The notes under the pieces were generated by a model. It worked only from the letters and a program-made list of their open reading frames with translations. It was not told where the DNA came from and did not search any database. The translations under genes were made by a program, and so were the position numbers. 50,888 nt of DNA from a virus, in the IMG/VR virus record IMGVR_UViG_3300022693_004335, positions 1 to 50,888 of that record. The stretch is one strand, 5' to 3'. Shown here piece after piece: positions 7,244 through 17,735 of this stretch (its first letter is position 1; each line of letters opens with the position of its first letter).

Positions 7244-9088
7244 CTACTTCAAAGTAATTTTAAGCTCAAAAATTGATTCGATATAATCCCCGTTATCAAC
7301 ATTAGCAAATCCAGTACCGCGACGGTAATATTTAAGATCTGTGGTACGGTCATAGACTTCTGTTTTCATTGCTTCGTTCCAAACATCTTTTTGCTGAACG
7401 CCTCCAATTAAAACATTTGTAAAATATCCTTTAGCTTCGGCGGTGTATCCTGTACCCGCTTTAGAATAGAACAACGTAGGGTCTTTACCCACTTTTACAT
7501 CTTTCTCTTTATTATCATACAAAGCAGTTTTCACAATCAAATCATCAGCAAACCAACTGCTTGCAATACCCGTAGATACACAACTTAAGCCAGCAAACCA
7601 AGTTCCGCCTAAAATCGGTATTTTAGGAGATATATGTTTAAAAACAGTATAACCAGGCTTTGAAAAGTTTGTACGTTTAAAGTGGATAGCAGCTTCTGCA
7701 GGATAGTTACCGTGATCATACATCAAACTAGATTGCATATATTCAAATTTTTTACAAGCAATAGGCGTGGGTATATCTGACCCTAGGCTGATCTCTTTGT
7801 CATCAGCAAGAATTCGTACACCTGTGAGTTCTTCAAAACCGTGATAACCTCCTGTAAAATCTGTTGCGTTATCATTTTCGTGATACACATCTTCATTTTC
7901 TGAAGTGTGCAATATGTTTCTTCCTGTTGAAACGAATGCACCATCTATTAATTCTACTTCATACGCGCCATATAATCTCCAAAGGTCAGAATGAGGCTTG
8001 ACGCCGTTTAAATCTGAGGCCGTTGCATTAACCAGATGTGCAATTCTAGAAGCTTGGTAGATAGTGTCTTTGATCTGTGTGTATACAGTTACAAGTTCAT
8101 CGCCACTTATACTACCATCAAGATCAACCGTGTAGTAATTGTTTGAAAGTTCAATCAACTTCGTCTCATCTCGCTCTTCTACATCTGTATCTGTCCAATC
8201 GTCACCGGTAAATTCATACCAAGCGTAGTTAACACCTTGCGCACGAGCTTTTATGTGATATAAATCGATTTTAGCAAAAATTGCAGGGTTACCACCGGCG
8301 CGCGCAACATCTTTGAATATAAAAGGTGCAGCATCAATTGGCCGGGTATCTATAACAACTTCATTTACCGTTAAGACAACATTACTTCCTGACCTTGTAA
8401 AGCGTATTACAAGTACTGACTGAAAGTTAATTGTAGGCGTTAAGAGGTCAACATAGGACCCAGTGGATGTACGCACACGAATCGACTTGTTTCCAGAGCC
8501 ATCTGTATAGTAACCTGAAGTATTGGTGTTTTCTCCGTCTTTACCAAAAGCATAGAGGCCATATACATCTTCAGCAGGCGCCTGGTCGTTTTTATATGCA
8601 CCCCTCCATTCAAAGAAATCATCATCATTAACTATATGTATTTCAGAAGCTAGTGACGCCTTTGAACTTGTACCATTGAATCTGAAGAATTTTTTAATAT
8701 CAATTATTTTATTTAAAGCCTCTAATTGAGTGTTAACACTTGTTATTCCTGATTCTAAGTCAACTTTCAAATTTTGCGCGCCACCAGTAGTGAAAAGATC
8801 CGTACCTCCCGGTGAAGGTGTGGGGGATTTATCAGCATCCGTCAACCCTGCAGGTGTTAATTCTTGCGTACTATTATCACTGGCGCGTCTATAAAATTCC
8901 GCTTTAGACGCTGCTGCATCGGTGTACTTGAATAACACATCTTCAGCTGGTGGGTTGTTGGTAAAATAAGTGTTAGCTGCTGTCTCGTTTGCAAATAGCT
9001 TGAAGCCGTTTGCGGCGGCAGAAATTTGCTTACGAAGCTCTTGTAGCTGTCGATCTGATTCTATTCTTGGATAATAATCTGTAGCCAT
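7244..9088 (-). CDS. tail fibre / receptor-binding-type protein
   Basis: A 614-residue protein immediately downstream of the tail-tip genes. Residues 1-60 (start MATDYYPRIESDRQLQELRK) look like a helical attachment region. The segment around 135-260 begins 'FFRFNGTSSKASLA' and resembles a LamG/concanavalin-like jelly roll, a fold used for glycan binding. The C-terminal half is beta-rich. Position at the end of the tail module, length and composition all fit the host-recognition structure. No enzymatic motif was seen. The exact receptor cannot be read from the sequence. Confidence 0.7.
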   Translation of the reverse strand: MATDYYPRIESDRQLQELRKQISAAANGFKLFANETAANTYFTNNPPAEDVLFKYTDAAASKAEFYRRASDNSTQELTPAGLTDADKSPTPSPGGTDLFTTGGAQNLKVDLESGITSVNTQLEALNKIIDIKKFFRFNGTSSKASLASEIHIVNDDDFFEWRGAYKNDQAPAEDVYGLYAFGKDGENTNTSGYYTDGSGNKSIRVRTSTGSYVDLLTPTINFQSVLVIRFTRSGSNVVLTVNEVVIDTRPIDAAPFIFKDVARAGGNPAIFAKIDLYHIKARAQGVNYAWYEFTGDDWTDTDVEERDETKLIELSNNYYTVDLDGSISGDELVTVYTQIKDTIYQASRIAHLVNATASDLNGVKPHSDLWRLYGAYEVELIDGAFVSTGRNILHTSENEDVYHENDNATDFTGGYHGFEELTGVRILADDKEISLGSDIPTPIACKKFEYMQSSLMYDHGNYPAEAAIHFKRTNFSKPGYTVFKHISPKIPILGGTWFAGLSCVSTGIASSWFADDLIVKTALYDNKEKDVKVGKDPTLFYSKAGTGYTAEAKGYFTNVLIGGVQQKDVWNEAMKTEVYDRTTDLKYYRRGTGFANVDNGDYIESIFELKITLK

Positions 9089-9089
9089 T

Positions 9090-10304
9090 CTAATTATTTA
9101 TATATCGCTGGCCTTCAATGCTTATGTAAGAGCCATCTTCGATAGTTTTTAGTATTTCGATTTGTGAAAGATTATCTGAGATTAACCAGTCTGTTACTGG
9201 AGTTAGCTTACCGCCTTTATTTTCGCCTCCTGTGATGAACACACCCCTAATCCAAAAGGTGTCAGGGAGTAAATCAACAACAGTAGAGTCTCCAGTATTC
9301 CAGGTTAAATCCAAATTGAAGTCTGAAATATTCTGACCTATTTGTCCCGTGTTACTAATCTTAAGAGTAGCGTCTACCTTTTTTTCGTAAAACTCCGCCG
9401 GTTGACCGTTAAGCTTTTCGCTATCTGAGGCTACAAAGTTTTCTTTTCCGAAAACATATTCTGGCTTAGTATTATCAGTTTCAGATAAATCACTTTGAGG
9501 CCGAATACCAATTTCAACCCTATCAATGATTTCTTGCGCTAAAGCTTCTATGTTGTACCAACTCATTACTCTTAATTTCAGATCAATCGACACCCAATTT
9601 TTGTTTATTGATACTTTATAGCCATCTGTGCAATAGCATTGATATCCATACCCAGCATTTACAAAGTGTCTTAATCCTTCCTTAGCGAATAACCTATTTA
9701 ATTCGGTGACTTTAGTCTGCATATCCGCTTTTGATGCGTAGATGCCATTCACTTTCACATTAATTTCAGGAGGTTGACGGAATTCGCTTAATGCGTTAAG
9801 CTTATCAGAAGTTTCACGTGCTGATTTTAACTCAGGAGCATTAAACCCGTTCACATTCTCCACAAGCAATCCGAATTCCGAAAAAAGGTCGTGACCATCT
9901 AATCGAATGCCATCCAATTGAGAAACATTGGGTAGTGGTCCGGATAAGTCTGGATTGAGTTGAACGAATTCAATACTCAACGTTTTTACGCCTTTGTAAT
10001 CTTTTAGTATTTTGAGTTGGTAGAGTTTTACTTGAAAATCTCCATAAGGTGTTGAGAGGGTTTCTTTAGTGGTGACCTCTTCTAATTGCTTAGCTGAGTT
10101 ATACCAATCGCTTCCTTTATAAAAGGCTTCTATAATTATTTTGCGTGACCCGAAATAAATATCATCCTCACTGATAAGCGGTTCAATTTCATCACCCCAA
10201 TCATAGAATGTTTCACCTTGTCGAGCGGGCATATCAAGATAACCGGTTATGAACTGCACGGTGATCCCTAAGTCTGCAAATAATATGTTATTGAATGATG
10301 TCAT
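9090..10304 (-). CDS. distal tail (Dit-like) protein
   Basis: A 404-residue protein between the long Tal-like protein and the tail fibre. The N-terminal 130 residues (FNNILFADLGITVQFITGYL, then 'FYGS'-like 'DIYFGSRKIIIEAFYKGSD' and 'TLSTPYGDFQVKLY') resemble the galectin-like ring domain of Dit proteins that cap the tail tube. A related half-repeat occurs at about 145-260 (INGFNAPELKSARETSDKLN style). It begins with an ATG that overlaps the upstream stop by 1 bp. The fold assignment is by pattern and gene order, not by a confirmed match. Confidence 0.6.
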   Translation of the reverse strand: MTSFNNILFADLGITVQFITGYLDMPARQGETFYDWGDEIEPLISEDDIYFGSRKIIIEAFYKGSDWYNSAKQLEEVTTKETLSTPYGDFQVKLYQLKILKDYKGVKTLSIEFVQLNPDLSGPLPNVSQLDGIRLDGHDLFSEFGLLVENVNGFNAPELKSARETSDKLNALSEFRQPPEINVKVNGIYASKADMQTKVTELNRLFAKEGLRHFVNAGYGYQCYCTDGYKVSINKNWVSIDLKLRVMSWYNIEALAQEIIDRVEIGIRPQSDLSETDNTKPEYVFGKENFVASDSEKLNGQPAEFYEKKVDATLKISNTGQIGQNISDFNLDLTWNTGDSTVVDLLPDTFWIRGVFITGGENKGGKLTPVTDWLISDNLSQIEILKTIEDGSYISIEGQRYINN

Positions 10305-12727
10305 TAACCTAGTGTTACATTGGCTTGCCAGTAGACGCCGTCATTTGTGAATTCCCAAGCGTCACCTATATTTATTAATAGGTCAGTTTCTATTTCTGAT
10401 TTGAAAATGTTACCGTTAATGGTGACAGAAGCGTCGGTGCGTTTAATTTTTAATACTCTTCCCTCAGGATGCGTAGTTGGATCAGGCAGGTAGATGTTAA
10501 TTGCTTCAGTGTTATAGCAAGAAATGTACTCGTCGTGCTGAGAGATAGTGTAGTCAACATTTTGAATAATTCTTTTAACCCCTTTAAATCTTCCCTGTGT
10601 TTTGAGATCCCACACGTAGGCCCCAAAAGCATCTACCCCATCAACTGCAGTATTTTCAGCAACACCAAATAGCCCGGCAATAAATGCCCTGCCTTGGGGG
10701 TTTACTTTTTCTACTTTCGCCCGGCCTCTTCCAATAATAGTGGCATAACCTCCAACAGGCTTTGCCCCACCTAGAACGATTGTGTCGAGTCCTGCATAAA
10801 TACCGTTTATTCCGTCGCTGCTTACCGAAGCTCCACCAGATTCCATATAAGCGTCACCATCTCGTAAACAGTTTATAGCCGGGTACTGACTGTCTATACT
10901 GATCCTTTGATTATAATATCTTAGAACACCATCAAAGTTTTGCACGGTTTTGTTCTCGAATCGTGCCAATCCAATTTCACCATCCAGTTGTACTCTTGGC
11001 CGCACAAGCTCAGGGGTTTCGTTTTCAACAATCGCTTGAGATACTATCTGACCGCTTTGAATTAACCAATCTCCAATGTTTGCGTTTTCAGCAAGAATTG
11101 TATTAGTGGCGATAATTTCAAAATTGTCATCTATGAACTGCCAGTTAGCACCTATCCATTCAGCAGCTTGATTATCTTGACCGATGTAGTAATACCATTC
11201 TTTTTGACCTTCTTCATTTAACCTAAAAACATAATCCACTCGATTCTGAGAGTTATGGTAAAGGGTTTCAGGATCGAACTCTCCCATATTCACATAAAGC
11301 GGTGCTTTAAAGTTTCCGATGTTATTGAAAACACGGTTGAACTGTTCACTTACATATTGCTCGTTTAAGTAAATTGTATTCTTAATATTCCGTTGATCTG
11401 AAAGAACCTGAGCGATATAGCTTACTGTTACTTGGCTACCAATTTCTAGTGAGTATTCAAAAGGATTATTAAGCTTCTGAGACAGGCTTAAAATCCTCAC
11501 CTGAAAATCAATACCGAAATCTTCATCGGTTATCGTTATGATATCCCCTATATTAAGTTCTGTTTGATTTCTGCGTAAATAAGGGTAATGCGGCGAAACC
11601 TTATAAATCACATTTGGTTGACTGTACTTCTCTAAATATTCAGTTGCGCGTTCCAAAAGTTCTGCTTCCGCGTTATCGATATACGCCTGAGGCATTTTAA
11701 TATTCACCAGAACATACTTGTCGCCTGAACGCGGTCTGAAAGTTTCGTTTGGCGTTGTATAATCAGTTTCATCCGTATAAGGAATGATCTCGATTTCTTT
11801 ATTTTGACTGTTATAACTAGCGATTTCAAATTCTCGACCGGCAAGATCCCCGGTATTGAAAATTACTTTTGCTCTGGCTCCACCTATAAGTTGCTCGTTG
11901 ATATTGAAATCAATTGCGGTATCTCGGAATTTTGAAATACTTGCCGAAGATGAAGACACTACCCCATTTAGTCGCGGATAAACATCTTCAAAAGTTATAC
12001 TTCTTTCAATGGTCCCAAAAACATCAACGTTGTTTTGAAGCTTGGGTATTTTTAGGCGTTTGCTTCCGTATTCGTTTGTGATATTTCTTGTACTTCCGGT
12101 TGGATATAGCACCGTAAGTAACTCCGCATTTTGCAAAGTCAGGCGTTCAATGTCACGGAGCCCTTTCTTGTACTCAAATTTTAAATCCGTTTCAGATCCG
12201 ATCTTCTTGCGAAAAGTGATTTGCTTTCCTTTGACTTGAAACTCACATTCAAATTCAGTAGCTAGCTTTTGAAGCGCTGCTAAACAGTTTTCATTGGTGA
12301 AGTTTAAATTTTTTCCTTCTAAGGGTTCTACGTAGTCAGCGTAAAAAACACCTTCACCATAAACTCGATTAAGATTCGATATAATTAAGCTTACGGCATC
12401 AATAGGATCACCGAATAAGTAGAATTCTGAGTCATCATCCAACATTACCTGAACGTTTTTCAGGATATACATATCAGATTTGAACTGAAGATTATAGCTG
12501 AATGTATTCTGCGATTTTTTAACCTGTGGCTCATCAAGGATCGTATAAACCGAATCCTTGAATTCTATAAAATCACCTATTTGCAAATCAAGCTTTCTGC
12601 CTTCAATTACAAAACGCGAAGTCACCAAGTCTTCACCTCCTATTTTTTGACGTAACTCTGTCTGACCGTCGATGTTAATATCTTCAAGCTCAGTCTTTAC
12701 TTCGTTTATGTATCTGTATATTTTCAT
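10304..12727 (-). CDS. tail-associated (Tal/hub-like) protein
   Basis: An 807-residue protein just downstream of the tape measure. The N-terminal third (about 1-430) has the layout of phage tail hub / Tal proteins: beta-rich domains, 'LAALQKLATEFECEFQVKG' and a transition to 'YSLEIGSQVTVSYIAQVL'. The C-terminal 350 residues are beta-rich, with 'LAENANIGDWLIQSGQIVSQ' and ending in a small carbohydrate-binding-looking or baseplate extension domain. Hub proteins form the tip that contacts the cell and often carry an endopeptidase domain, which I could not identify here. Role inferred mainly from gene order and length. Confidence 0.65.
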   Translation of the reverse strand: MKIYRYINEVKTELEDINIDGQTELRQKIGGEDLVTSRFVIEGRKLDLQIGDFIEFKDSVYTILDEPQVKKSQNTFSYNLQFKSDMYILKNVQVMLDDDSEFYLFGDPIDAVSLIISNLNRVYGEGVFYADYVEPLEGKNLNFTNENCLAALQKLATEFECEFQVKGKQITFRKKIGSETDLKFEYKKGLRDIERLTLQNAELLTVLYPTGSTRNITNEYGSKRLKIPKLQNNVDVFGTIERSITFEDVYPRLNGVVSSSSASISKFRDTAIDFNINEQLIGGARAKVIFNTGDLAGREFEIASYNSQNKEIEIIPYTDETDYTTPNETFRPRSGDKYVLVNIKMPQAYIDNAEAELLERATEYLEKYSQPNVIYKVSPHYPYLRRNQTELNIGDIITITDEDFGIDFQVRILSLSQKLNNPFEYSLEIGSQVTVSYIAQVLSDQRNIKNTIYLNEQYVSEQFNRVFNNIGNFKAPLYVNMGEFDPETLYHNSQNRVDYVFRLNEEGQKEWYYYIGQDNQAAEWIGANWQFIDDNFEIIATNTILAENANIGDWLIQSGQIVSQAIVENETPELVRPRVQLDGEIGLARFENKTVQNFDGVLRYYNQRISIDSQYPAINCLRDGDAYMESGGASVSSDGINGIYAGLDTIVLGGAKPVGGYATIIGRGRAKVEKVNPQGRAFIAGLFGVAENTAVDGVDAFGAYVWDLKTQGRFKGVKRIIQNVDYTISQHDEYISCYNTEAINIYLPDPTTHPEGRVLKIKRTDASVTINGNIFKSEIETDLLINIGDAWEFTNDGVYWQANVTLG

Positions 12728-15700
12728 CTATCCTACTTGAAATTGTAGTATTGCTGACTCAATGCTTGCGAATCTTCCGTCAATGCTTTCTAGGTATCTG
12801 TTGTATCTGGTGTTGATTTCAATTTGAGCTAAATAGGCGACAGCTTGCTGATTTACAATAAGACCCTGACGAACGTCTAATCGCATTGCGTTGAGATATC
12901 CTGCCAGTATATTAGCTGTGTCTTCTGTGATCGCTGTAATAGCACCACTTAATCCTTGCTTTTGAGACGCATCAGAACCAAGCGCACCAATACCACTATC
13001 CTCAAGTATTGCATTGATTGCATCTAGATCACTTTGAGCACCGTTGATAAGGCTTGAATAAAAGTTTCTGAGCGCTTCTATTTCTGAAGAAGTGTATTTG
13101 CCGTCCTCTCCGGCTTTTGCAAATTCATCGTAGAATTTCGCTACTTCTTTTTCGAGGTACTTAATTTGAAATGCTTGTAGTAGAGCGTCCTGCATTAACG
13201 CCCCAAAATCTGAAGCAAAATCTTCAGCCGCTAGCTTTCCATTTCTAAAACCCTCAATAATACTATCTGTGATAGACTGAGCAGTCGTACCGGTATATAT
13301 TTGCTGGAGTTCTTCTCGCAACTCTTGAACTTTACGTCTAGCTTCTTCGGCCTGTTCTGCTAATTCCTCGAGCTTGGCCTGATCAGTACCACTACCCTTA
13401 CCTTTTTTACCAATTGTTATACCTAGTAACTTAACCTGTTTTTCGGCTTCCTTTTCCGCTTCTGCTGCAAGGTTCGCTTGTCTTTCGAGATCTGCTAATT
13501 CTTCAATTTGACTTAACCTAGAACCTACCCTATCACTACCTATGCTTTGAGAAATAACATAGTCAAGCTTATCAATAGCTTTGTTTAGCTCTTTGATCGC
13601 TCTTTCAAACTTCTCTGTGTCTGATTCTACTTCTACACTCAAAGCACTATTTAGAACTTGTAAGCCACCTCCGATAATATCAGCGGGGTTTCCGGATGCA
13701 ATTCCTTTAGCTAACTGACCTGCACCGGCTGCAACTCCTGCGAGCTGGTCTAGTAATTTTGCCGTGTCTTCATCGCCGAATTTTTGAAATAGTGAAGAAA
13801 GCTGTCCGAATGACTGTGAAATTGTATCTGCGGTACGCTGAAAATTATCACCTATCGCTTCTTGTGCGTCTTGAATATTGCCTTCCGCCTCAATCGCTTC
13901 AGCTGATCCTTCCTTGGCAACCTTTAATTTGACTTTCCATAACTTGATATAAGATCTAAGTTCATCGTTTCTCAAATCACGAATGCTTCGATTTAGATTC
14001 TTGTAAAGATCCTCTTCTTCGTTAAGAGATTGCTTTGCTACTCTTAATTCTTCTTCTTTAGCTTTAATTCGTTCCGCGATTCCACGGCGCTCTTCTTCGG
14101 TTTTAACCGATTCAAACTCTTCGTATAGGTTGTTGAGTTGACGATTTATCGCATCCACAGAGGTTATATCAATCTCAAAATCTACCGGGACGGTTATAGG
14201 CTGCAACGTGTTTGCTGAGACAATCACTTCTCTATTTAAATCAATACCAGCGTTTTCAGCAGCCAGAGCAATTTTTTGTTGTTCTGCGAATGATTTAGTT
14301 TGAGCAAGTTTATTTTTAAGGAACTCCCCATAATCTGCACCTTGCTTAATTAGGGATTCAAATTGTTTATCGGCTATTTCTTTGCCGATTTGATTCACAA
14401 CAGCTTCATACTTTTGATATTCCTGCTCTTGCCTTTTTAAAGATTCCGTAAAAGCATCTTTAGTATTTCCGTCACCTGAACCTGAACCGCTGTATTCCGT
14501 ATTTAAAATGCGCTTACGTTTTTCAGCATACTTTCTTATTTCTTCTGTCTCATTGTCTAAGAAAGGTTTTAAAGACTGAATACTGTCAGTTTCGTTAATT
14601 GCCTCAAGTTGTTCTATAATTTTGAGACGATTAGCTATAGCATCTTCAATTTCTTTAATCCCAGAGCCTATAAAATCAGAAAAATCAGATTCTTTTAATG
14701 ATTGATTTATCTGCCTGATAGCCTCGGCTTTGCCTGACGCTGTATTTAATTCAGCCTGAGTTAATCTCCTATTTTTATCAAGTAATTCATCTACAATTGA
14801 AGATTGCTCTTCTAGTTGTCCGTTAAGTTGGCGTTGTTGAATTACGCTTTGGGAAAGAGAATTTATATAACCTTGAGCAAATCCTTTTAAAACATCTTTT
14901 GATTTATCCCCAGAATTAAGAGTTCTGTCAAACGCTCCTTGAACACCTTCAAGTTGCTTTCTTAAAGATGCAAGTATTTCGCTATCGGATTGCTGATAAT
15001 CAATTTGTAATTGAACTCCATTGTCTTTAGCTATAACATCTAATTCCGCTAAAGTTTGAGTGAACTTGTCTCTGTAGTCTTCGATGTCAATTTCAAGGTC
15101 TCCTTGCTCTCTAAGTGCTTTTTCAAGTTGTTCTTGTCTTTGAGCAAACTTGTAGCGCTGAATGTAAGCGTCGTTTACTTGGTTAATTACTCTAAGTAAA
15201 TCTTTAGTACTTGCAGTTTCAGAATCTATACCGCTTATGAATTCAGGATAATTTTTGAGTATCTCGTTTCTTATACGATTGAAGTCTTCACTTCCTTCTG
15301 TGGTGCTAAGAAGTTCTCCTTTAAGTTTCGATAATGCTACTCTTTGATCGTTGAAATTCTTCTCAAGTTCTCTACCGATTGATAACGTATTATTTAAAAA
15401 ACCAGCTAGTCTGTTACTCATATCAAGCACAGAATCTCCAATACTTTTTGATGTTGCTTTTATTCTATTTTGAAGAATAGCAAGTTGATTAACATTAGAG
15501 GATACGTTTCTTTCAAAGGCCTCTTGAGAAGCGCCGGCTGAATTACCTAGATCTTCTAAATCTTGTGCTGCACCCTTTGCGTTTTCTCCTGTAGTTGAAA
15601 GGATAGCTCCCATTGCTTCAACGCTCCCAGTAAGCTCTTTTAGTTTGTTTTGACTGCCTCCTGCTCTATCACTTACTAACTGAAAAGCGTTTTGAAGTGT

Positions 15701-16438
15701 TAATGATTTAGCGGCTCCGTCTCCCAGTACTTTAGTAGTCGCTTCAATTGCTGCGCGTATTTGGGTCATAGCCTGCGCCGTTGGAACCCCTTGCTTTGTG
15801 AGTGTTGCTACTGCTGCTAATACCTCTCTAAACTCAAAGCCGGAAGCTGCTGCCAGTGGAGCAACCTGAGATAAAGAACTCGATAACTGCTCAAAGTTCG
15901 TTTTACCAAGCTTTACAGTTTGAAATAAAGCGTCTGCGACTTCCTCTGCATCTTCTGCTCCTAATTTGAAAGCGTTGAGAACTGTTGTTATACCATCCGC
16001 TGCTGTTTCGGTTGTGGTTACACCTGCAGTTGCAGCTTTGGCAGATGTTTCAAGTAGCTTTAACCCTTCTGCACCATCATAACCGGCACTTACTATTTGG
16101 TAGTAAGCTTTAGCTAATTTTACAGGACCGTCTGGAGATATTTTACTAAGCTCAAATACTTGGCTTGATATGCCTTTGAAATCGTTTTGAGTTGCTTCTG
16201 AAATAGTTTCAACCTCTTTCATCGCATTCTCAAAATCCTTTGCCAATTGATAAGCATCGTCAGCAATGGAAATAAAAGCAGCAGCCGCACCTGTAGCTAG
16301 GGCTACAAAAGGATTTATTCTACCTATTGTTCCGGCTAACCCTTGAATTATACCTTCAGCTTCTCTTGCTCCCCGCCTAAGCCCGTCGTTTTGGATGCCC
16401 GTGCTAAAGAAGAGACTATTATCGCCGCGTACTGCCAT
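12728..16438 (-). CDS. tail tape measure protein
   Basis: About 1236 residues. The ATG at 16436-16438 (MAVRGDNSLFFSTG) is preferred to a TTG six codons upstream. Residues about 70-320 match the TP901-type tape measure domain, with 'ALATGAAAAFISIADDAYQLAKDFENAMKEVE' split over a hydrophobic start, 'ISPDGPVKLAKAYYQIVSAG' and 'LTKQGVPTAQAMTQIRAAIE'. Long helical coiled-coil stretches follow (about 380-660 and 780-860), then a small hydrophobic patch near 900 and more coiled coil. The protein sets tail length: at roughly 1.5 Å per residue it predicts a tail of about 180 nm. It is the longest gene in the window. Confidence 0.93.
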   Translation of the reverse strand: MAVRGDNSLFFSTGIQNDGLRRGAREAEGIIQGLAGTIGRINPFVALATGAAAAFISIADDAYQLAKDFENAMKEVETISEATQNDFKGISSQVFELSKISPDGPVKLAKAYYQIVSAGYDGAEGLKLLETSAKAATAGVTTTETAADGITTVLNAFKLGAEDAEEVADALFQTVKLGKTNFEQLSSSLSQVAPLAAASGFEFREVLAAVATLTKQGVPTAQAMTQIRAAIEATTKVLGDGAAKSLTLQNAFQLVSDRAGGSQNKLKELTGSVEAMGAILSTTGENAKGAAQDLEDLGNSAGASQEAFERNVSSNVNQLAILQNRIKATSKSIGDSVLDMSNRLAGFLNNTLSIGRELEKNFNDQRVALSKLKGELLSTTEGSEDFNRIRNEILKNYPEFISGIDSETASTKDLLRVINQVNDAYIQRYKFAQRQEQLEKALREQGDLEIDIEDYRDKFTQTLAELDVIAKDNGVQLQIDYQQSDSEILASLRKQLEGVQGAFDRTLNSGDKSKDVLKGFAQGYINSLSQSVIQQRQLNGQLEEQSSIVDELLDKNRRLTQAELNTASGKAEAIRQINQSLKESDFSDFIGSGIKEIEDAIANRLKIIEQLEAINETDSIQSLKPFLDNETEEIRKYAEKRKRILNTEYSGSGSGDGNTKDAFTESLKRQEQEYQKYEAVVNQIGKEIADKQFESLIKQGADYGEFLKNKLAQTKSFAEQQKIALAAENAGIDLNREVIVSANTLQPITVPVDFEIDITSVDAINRQLNNLYEEFESVKTEEERRGIAERIKAKEEELRVAKQSLNEEEDLYKNLNRSIRDLRNDELRSYIKLWKVKLKVAKEGSAEAIEAEGNIQDAQEAIGDNFQRTADTISQSFGQLSSLFQKFGDEDTAKLLDQLAGVAAGAGQLAKGIASGNPADIIGGGLQVLNSALSVEVESDTEKFERAIKELNKAIDKLDYVISQSIGSDRVGSRLSQIEELADLERQANLAAEAEKEAEKQVKLLGITIGKKGKGSGTDQAKLEELAEQAEEARRKVQELREELQQIYTGTTAQSITDSIIEGFRNGKLAAEDFASDFGALMQDALLQAFQIKYLEKEVAKFYDEFAKAGEDGKYTSSEIEALRNFYSSLINGAQSDLDAINAILEDSGIGALGSDASQKQGLSGAITAITEDTANILAGYLNAMRLDVRQGLIVNQQAVAYLAQIEINTRYNRYLESIDGRFASIESAILQFQVG

Positions 16439-16575
16439 TGTTTTCTTTTCCTGCAAAGTAGGCTGACCGCTATATTAAAATGCCTCAATTCTTTCTTAGT
16501 ATGCGTAGGTGCAACTACATTATCTCATAGGAAACTATCATCAACGCAAATGATATAATTCGCTAACTTGCGGCT

Positions 16576-17223
16576 ATGTATGTCCTGCAATTCCGCAAAT
16601 CCAAATCGAAGCATTTTCCTGAAGCTCTAAAGCTTGCTCAGGAGTTTGGAGCAGAGTATGACGGCACCACTGTTACGCTAGAGATATCCGATCTTTTAAA
16701 TGCATACAAACATATTCGGACCTTATTCGGGATCATTCAGAATTGGAAAAGCACATCGGCAACTTACAACGGAAAACCGGTTGCTCCATATCAATTCATT
16801 CTACAAGCGCATTGGATAGGTGACTGCTACGATGAGGCATTGCTTGGGAGAAGCTGCGGAACCGGTTGGGAGTGTTTGAAACTAGATAACGTCAAATACA
16901 ATTTACCGGCTGGATTTTTTAAATCGCATAAATACTGGTATCAATTTGGAGAATGGAAGGGTAAAAAATGGGTGATAAATAAACAGGATATTTTCAACAC
17001 GCTTTTAAATTACGCGAATTCAAAAGGGATTTCGCTTTGTCCATTTTTTGATGAAACAAAACTCCAGTTTATTGTTGGGAATTTGCCTAATTTCTTAATT
17101 GCTGACGGAGTTACTTTTGAAACTGTGTTCTCTGACAAGTATTTGAACAAGGAGATTCTTCAGGTTCCAGTTGGGATCAAGCACTTGCAGATAGATAATA
17201 TAATGAAGCGTGTTGATCAATAA
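16576..17223 (+). CDS. unknown moron gene opposite to the tail operon
   Basis: A 215-residue protein of unknown family (MYVLQFRKSKSKHFPEALKL), rich in Trp, Lys and Tyr, with 'WIGDCYDEALLGRSCGTGWECLKL' containing three Cys. It is the only plus-strand gene within the 17-kb tail/head operon, so it must have its own promoter in the 137-bp AT-rich stretch before it. It converges with, and overlaps by 7 bp, the gene at 17217-17735. Such inserted, oppositely oriented genes are typically expressed from the lysogen. No function can be named. Confidence 0.6.
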   Translation: MYVLQFRKSKSKHFPEALKLAQEFGAEYDGTTVTLEISDLLNAYKHIRTLFGIIQNWKSTSATYNGKPVAPYQFILQAHWIGDCYDEALLGRSCGTGWECLKLDNVKYNLPAGFFKSHKYWYQFGEWKGKKWVINKQDIFNTLLNYANSKGISLCPFFDETKLQFIVGNLPNFLIADGVTFETVFSDKYLNKEILQVPVGIKHLQIDNIMKRVDQ

Positions 17224-17735
17224 ACCAAATCCTTAGCCCCGGCTACAATCTTTCCACCTTCTGTATAATCCTCAATCAAACAAAACCCGCGGCTTTTCAC
17301 CTGGGCTTGATGGAACGCTTGAATCTTGCAATTCTTGGCATCTACTTTAGAATTGTGATAAGCGGAAACAAAAGTACTGTCATCAGCTTCTACTTGTGAG
17401 TGATCAAAAGCCCTAATTCTGGAATGTCCGGTTACAGTAGCTTTCGTGCAGTTGAATAGAATTGCTTGGCCATTGTGAATTTTGACGTGGCCTTCAAAAT
17501 AAATACCAGCTTCCTTCATCAATAGCGTGTTTCCTAGCTTTTTGATTGTTAAACTGTTCAAGACTTCTGAGTTAATCAGCCACTCTATGTTATCAAATAG
17601 CAATTCAATTGCAGCTTGGTCGCTGAAATTAGCATTGAGCCGCTCAATCTTTAGCCAGTATTGTTTGCAAAGCTCGTTTTCTTCAAAATTGATTTCCTTG
17701 ATTCTTGAGTAGATGTAATTGAATAACTGTATCAT
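17217..17735 (-). CDS. beta-helix-like repeat protein
   Basis: A 172-residue protein. The N-terminal half is helical (MIQLFNYIYSRIKEINFEEN). The C-terminal half, about 85-165, is a run of short repeats of the form [ILV]-x-[AV]-[FY]-x-[NHD]-[SAT]-x-[VIA] ('RIRAFDHSQVEADDSTFVSA', 'YHNSKVDAKNCKIQAFHQAQ'), as in right-handed beta-helix or pentapeptide-like solenoids. Its ATG overlaps the stop of the frameshifted chaperone (ATGA), so it is co-transcribed with the tail genes. Possibly part of the moron island with its convergent neighbour. Function unknown. Confidence 0.6.
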   Translation of the reverse strand: MIQLFNYIYSRIKEINFEENELCKQYWLKIERLNANFSDQAAIELLFDNIEWLINSEVLNSLTIKKLGNTLLMKEAGIYFEGHVKIHNGQAILFNCTKATVTGHSRIRAFDHSQVEADDSTFVSAYHNSKVDAKNCKIQAFHQAQVKSRGFCLIEDYTEGGKIVAGAKDLVY

